Below are positions 6,811 to 8,845 of a stretch of 8,845 bases of DNA, piece by piece. Position 1 is the first letter of the stretch, and each line of letters opens with the position of its first letter. Position numbers and translations under genes: made by a program. The notes below the pieces were generated by a model. It was given only the letters and a program-made list of their open reading frames with translations, searched no databases and was not told where the DNA came from. The stretch spans positions 1 to 8,845 of the forward strand of contig CAJUQB010000148.1 of the NCBI GenBank assembly GCA_910588285.1, read 5' to 3'. The stretch is from an uncultured Lachnospiraceae bacterium. Its GTDB lineage: Bacteria > Bacillota > Clostridia > Lachnospirales > Lachnospiraceae.

Positions 6811-7758
6811 TTACATAAAAATCTGATCTGTAAACTTGGTCAGCGCATTCTCGTACGCTTCCATGTCCTTGTAGTAGCTCTCCGCATGGGCAGCCCCCTC
6901 CACGATCAGAATTTCTTTTGGGGCGCTGCAATGCTCATACAGCTCATGGCACATGCTGCATGGGACAAAGGTATCTGCCGAGCCATGGATAAAAAGAATC
7001 GGCACCTGGGCCTTTTCCACCTCCCGCCTGGCATTGCACTCATCCATTCCATAGCCCGCCAGCCTGCGGTTCAGAAGATCCGCTCCTGGAATAGCCGGAA
7101 AGGCAGGCAGGTGATACATGTTGTTCAGCACATGGGTAAACACTTCCTTGGGGGAGGTAAATCCACAGTCAGACACAATCCCCTTCACCTGCTCCGGAAG
7201 CGCAAGGCCGCTGGCCATCAGCACCGTTGCCCCTCCCATGGAGGTTCCGTAGAGCAGGATCCTGGTGTCCTGCCCGCATTCCTCCAGCGCCCAGTTAATC
7301 CAGCTTAGGGCATCCTTCCGGTCCAGACAGCCAAATCCAATATACTCCCCCTCGCTCTCCCCATGGGCCCTGGCGTCCGGCAGCAATATGGCATATCCGC
7401 GTTTCAGGAAATATTCGGCAATCGCCATATGGTTGCTTAAGCCCTCGCCGGTGTAGCCGTGGAAACAGATTACCAGTTTGTCTGTTCTCTCCTCCAGGGC
7501 CGGAAAATAGGTGCCATGGAGCTTCAGCCCGTCAAAGGAGGTCCTGTACACATCCCGGTGCTCCTTTGGCAATACAAAATTTTTTCTCTCTTCCATCAGC
7601 GGGTAATATTTTTCCCAGTCAGTGCCGGACATCTTCATCGTCCGGTCTGTCCTGGCATTCTGACGCTTCATCGTCCGGTTGTAGAAATACAAAGTTTCCC
7701 CAGCCGCAGCTGCCGCCAGAAGTCCGGCTGCCGCCACCACACGTTTTAATGCTCCCAT
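6811..7758 (-). CDS. Membrane-anchored alpha/beta hydrolase
   Basis: This is a serine hydrolase of the alpha/beta fold (esterase, thioesterase or peptidase-like) of 315 aa. The N-terminus has a basic start and an alanine-rich hydrophobic stretch (6-20), which suggests a signal anchor placing the catalytic domain outside the membrane. Visible motifs are HGYTGEG (100-106, oxyanion region), the nucleophile elbow GTSMGG (171-176, Ser173), HGSAD (258-262, Asp262) and GAAHAES (288-294, His291), so the triad is complete. The start at 7758 has a weak GAGG about 10 bases upstream. The gene lies 66 bases after the SCP2 gene and 70 bases before the condensation gene, with no terminator seen on either side. 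In context it could release a product, trim an acyl chain or supply a free fatty acid; its substrate is unknown. An intracellular location is possible if the N-terminal segment does not insert. Confidence 0.88.
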   Translation of the reverse strand: MGALKRVVAAAGLLAAAAAGETLYFYNRTMKRQNARTDRTMKMSGTDWEKYYPLMEERKNFVLPKEHRDVYRTSFDGLKLHGTYFPALEERTDKLVICFHGYTGEGLSNHMAIAEYFLKRGYAILLPDARAHGESEGEYIGFGCLDRKDALSWINWALEECGQDTRILLYGTSMGGATVLMASGLALPEQVKGIVSDCGFTSPKEVFTHVLNNMYHLPAFPAIPGADLLNRRLAGYGMDECNARREVEKAQVPILFIHGSADTFVPCSMCHELYEHCSAPKEILIVEGAAHAESYYKDMEAYENALTKFTDQIFM

Positions 7759-7788
7759 TGATTTCTCGCCTCATTTCTTGTGCTTTTT

Positions 7789-7830
7789 CCTGTATTTTAT
7801 TTCCTGTATTTTATTTCCTGTACTTTATTT
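7789..7830 (-). repeat. Three tandem copies of a 14-bp repeat between SCP2 and hydrolase genes
   Basis: The plus-strand unit CCTGTATTTTATTT occurs at 7789-7802 and 7803-7816, and with one change (T to C) at 7817-7830. The last copy overlaps the SCP2 stop codon. Read on the coding strand, each copy contains TAA. Because 14 is not a multiple of 3, the three TAA triplets fall in three different frames, so translation past the SCP2 stop ends in any frame. Confidence 0.9.
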
Positions 7831-8172
7831 CTTTGCCTGTTTTTGCTTCATCTCAATAATGTCCTTCAGCCTCAGGGCCTTATCAATATTTCCTTCTACC
7901 TTCAGCTTCTGCATCGTAAAGGCTGCCACCGGGTTCATTTTCCCGGCTGCGATCTTCCGAAGCACATCCGGCGAGCAGGTAAACATGGCGTCCCTGTCAT
8001 AATATTCATAGGGCTCTACATACAGCTGTCCATCCTTCACCTCTACATAAAAAGCGCCTCCGGCTTCCTCGTCCTCGATATTGAACTGGAATGCCAAATG
8101 CTCCGGAATATCGCTGACGTCAGCTCCCATAAACTTTCCTTTGATCTCATAAAAAAAATCTGCGTATGTCAT
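7825..8172 (-). CDS. SCP2 sterol-carrier-like lipid-binding protein
   Basis: SCP2-fold proteins have a hydrophobic cavity for fatty acyl chains, lipids or sterols; in bacteria they also occur as accessory domains of lipid or modification enzymes. The 115-aa product is the size of one SCP2 domain. It shows the AFQFNIEDEEAGGAFYVEVKDG strand pair (27-48) and the later MFTCSPDVLRKIAAGKMNPVAAFTMQKLKVEGN segment (63-95), a good match to the family's C-terminal half. No signal peptide is present, so it is likely cytoplasmic. The ATG at 8172 has an ideal AAGGAGG (8178-8184); an in-frame ATG at 8196 would cover that site. It is the first gene of the operon, directly behind the operator-flanked promoter. 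In this setting it may carry the acyl substrate or product (inference). Confidence 0.85.
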   Translation of the reverse strand: MTYADFFYEIKGKFMGADVSDIPEHLAFQFNIEDEEAGGAFYVEVKDGQLYVEPYEYYDRDAMFTCSPDVLRKIAAGKMNPVAAFTMQKLKVEGNIDKALRLKDIIEMKQKQAKK

Positions 8173-8177
8173 AACTT

Positions 8178-8184
8178 CCTCCTT
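8178..8184 (-). promoter_or_regulatory. Ribosome binding site fixing the SCP2-protein start
   Basis: AAGGAGG on the minus strand lies 5 bases before the ATG at 8172 and rules against the upstream in-frame ATG at 8196. Confidence 0.75.
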
Positions 8185-8219
8185 TATGCTCCGCACAGCT
8201 TATGTCTGTACAGAATATG

Positions 8220-8234
8220 TCGACCATCGGTCGA
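8220..8234. promoter_or_regulatory. Operator 1, probable TetR binding site
   Basis: TCGACCATCGGTCGA is a perfect inverted repeat of TCGACC around a 3-base centre. It lies 8-20 bases downstream of the predicted operon start site, in the 5' leader. It nearly matches operator 2, with centres 44 bp apart (about four helical turns). Confidence 0.75.
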
Positions 8235-8248
8235 TCCTCTTCAAAAAT

Positions 8249-8278
8249 ATAATAACACATTTTTCGACCATTGGTCAA
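8249..8278 (-). promoter_or_regulatory. Promoter of the five-gene operon
   Basis: On the minus strand TTGACC (8273-8278, 5 of 6) and TATTAT (8249-8254, 5 of 6) are 18 bases apart, and TGT before the -10 box gives an extended -10. The start would fall near 8242, about 70 bases before the SCP2 ATG. The -35 box is itself one half of operator 2, and operator 1 lies just past the start site, so a bound TetR dimer would block RNA polymerase. Confidence 0.7.
8264..8278. promoter_or_regulatory. Operator 2, probable TetR binding site overlapping the -35 box
   Basis: TCGACCATTGGTCAA is an inverted repeat with one imperfect outer position. It shares 13 of 15 bases with operator 1. Its right half, read on the minus strand, is the TTGACC -35 box of the operon promoter. 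Confidence 0.75.
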
Positions 8279-8336
8279 CTGGAGTTTTCCCAAATTATAG
8301 ACTCATCTTTTCCCGATTTTCGGACATTATTCCCAG

Positions 8337-8365
8337 TTGCCCAAAAACTTTTTTTGTGCTATGCT
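8337..8365 (+). promoter_or_regulatory. Putative promoter of the TetR gene
   Basis: TTGCCC (8337-8342) and TATGCT (8360-8365) are 17 bases apart, with TGC before the -10 box (extended -10). The start would lie near 8372, about 40 bases before the ATG. No copy of the 15-bp operator overlaps it, so autorepression would have to act from the operators about 60 bp upstream. Confidence 0.45.
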
Positions 8366-8411
8366 TTTTATATCTTTATTCATATATAGCAGTTTATGGA
8401 GAGTGGACAAT

Positions 8412-8845
8412 ATGGCAGACTTGAAAAAATATGACAGAATCATAGATGCGCTCCAGCAGCTTCTGGAGGATCAGACAATACAGAATATCTCGGTAAGCGA
8501 TATCGCCAAAAAGGCAGAAATAGGCAAGGGAAGCATCTATTACTACTTCCCCTCCAAGGAAGCCATTCTGGACGCACTGGTGGAGCGGAATTACGAAAAG
8601 CCTCTGAACACGGCCAAGAGCCTGGCCGCCCGTACCGAGATCTCTCCCTTTACCCGCATGGCCATGATCCTTCAGGCCTGCCGCAATTCCTCGGCAGCCT
8701 TCCTCCACCACAGCGGCGCCGGCACGGCAACGGTGACAACTGCTCAGGATTCTGCCTTCCTGCACCAAAAATACATGAACCATCTGATTTCAGAATTAAA
8801 ACCAGCCCTGACTGAGATCATACAGCAGGGAATTGATGCCGGGGA
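8412..8845 (+). CDS. TetR/AcrR family transcriptional regulator (3' end outside window)
   Basis: This open frame has no stop before the window ends, and 144 codons are visible of a family usually about 190-220 aa long. The N-terminal DNA-binding domain is typical: a first helix (YDRIIDALQQLLED, 7-20), then the helix-turn-helix ISVSDIAKKAEIGKGSIYYYF (26-46) followed by the conserved PSKEAILDAL (47-56). The rest is helical ligand-binding domain with no recognisable specificity. GGAGAG (8398-8403) lies 8 bases before the ATG. The gene diverges from the five-gene operon, and the shared 239-bp region contains two matched palindromes at the operon promoter, so it is very likely the operon's repressor. 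The effector is unknown; an acyl-CoA, fatty acid or the pathway's own product are candidates (inference). Confidence 0.9.
   Translation, partial: MADLKKYDRIIDALQQLLEDQTIQNISVSDIAKKAEIGKGSIYYYFPSKEAILDALVERNYEKPLNTAKSLAARTEISPFTRMAMILQACRNSSAAFLHHSGAGTATVTTAQDSAFLHQKYMNHLISELKPALTEIIQQGIDAG

Noticed and set aside
8394..8783. Minus-strand open frame of 129 codons antisense to the right edge
   Set aside because: It is opposite the TetR gene, which has clear helix-turn-helix residues, a ribosome site and a sensible start.

Overview
The window looks like a chromosomal segment of a gut-type Clostridia, most likely a Lachnospiraceae relative (inference). Reasons: strong AGGAGG-type ribosome binding sites, moderate GC, a LytR-CpsA-Psr cell-wall enzyme, a PKTG-type surface anchor, and an Rpn/PD-(D/E)XK 'putative transposase' of the kind common in that family. 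All complete genes are on the minus strand. One truncated gene, a TetR-family regulator, reads on the plus strand at the right edge. No RNA gene, CRISPR array or insertion-sequence end was seen.

Left part (1-3540), reading right to left on the minus strand: an Rpn-family nuclease/transposase-like gene (2225-3211) with its own extended -10 promoter and a structured leader; a small secreted, probably wall-anchored surface protein (1257-1952) behind a near-consensus promoter with A-tracts upstream; a hairpin terminator; and an LCP-family wall-polymer transferase (84-1034). These appear to be independent transcription units.

Right part (3459-8845): a compact five-gene minus-strand operon encodes, in transcription order, an SCP2-like lipid-binding protein, a membrane-anchored alpha/beta hydrolase, a free-standing condensation-domain acyltransferase, an acyl carrier protein and an AMP-forming acyl ligase. 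It ends in a large hairpin plus U-tract. A TetR-type gene diverges from the operon. The 239-bp divergent region holds two nearly identical 15-bp palindromes. One overlaps the operon -35 box and the other lies just downstream of its -10 box, which is the layout expected for repression by the TetR protein.

Inferred logic: the ligase activates a carboxylic acid and loads it on the carrier protein. The condensation enzyme then transfers the acyl group to an amine or alcohol. The hydrolase and the SCP2 protein could release, trim or carry the lipid-like product or substrate, and the TetR protein would sense a related ligand. This resembles a minimal biosynthetic cluster for an acylated small molecule. 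I do not recognise it as a named system, and neither substrate nor product can be read from the sequence.
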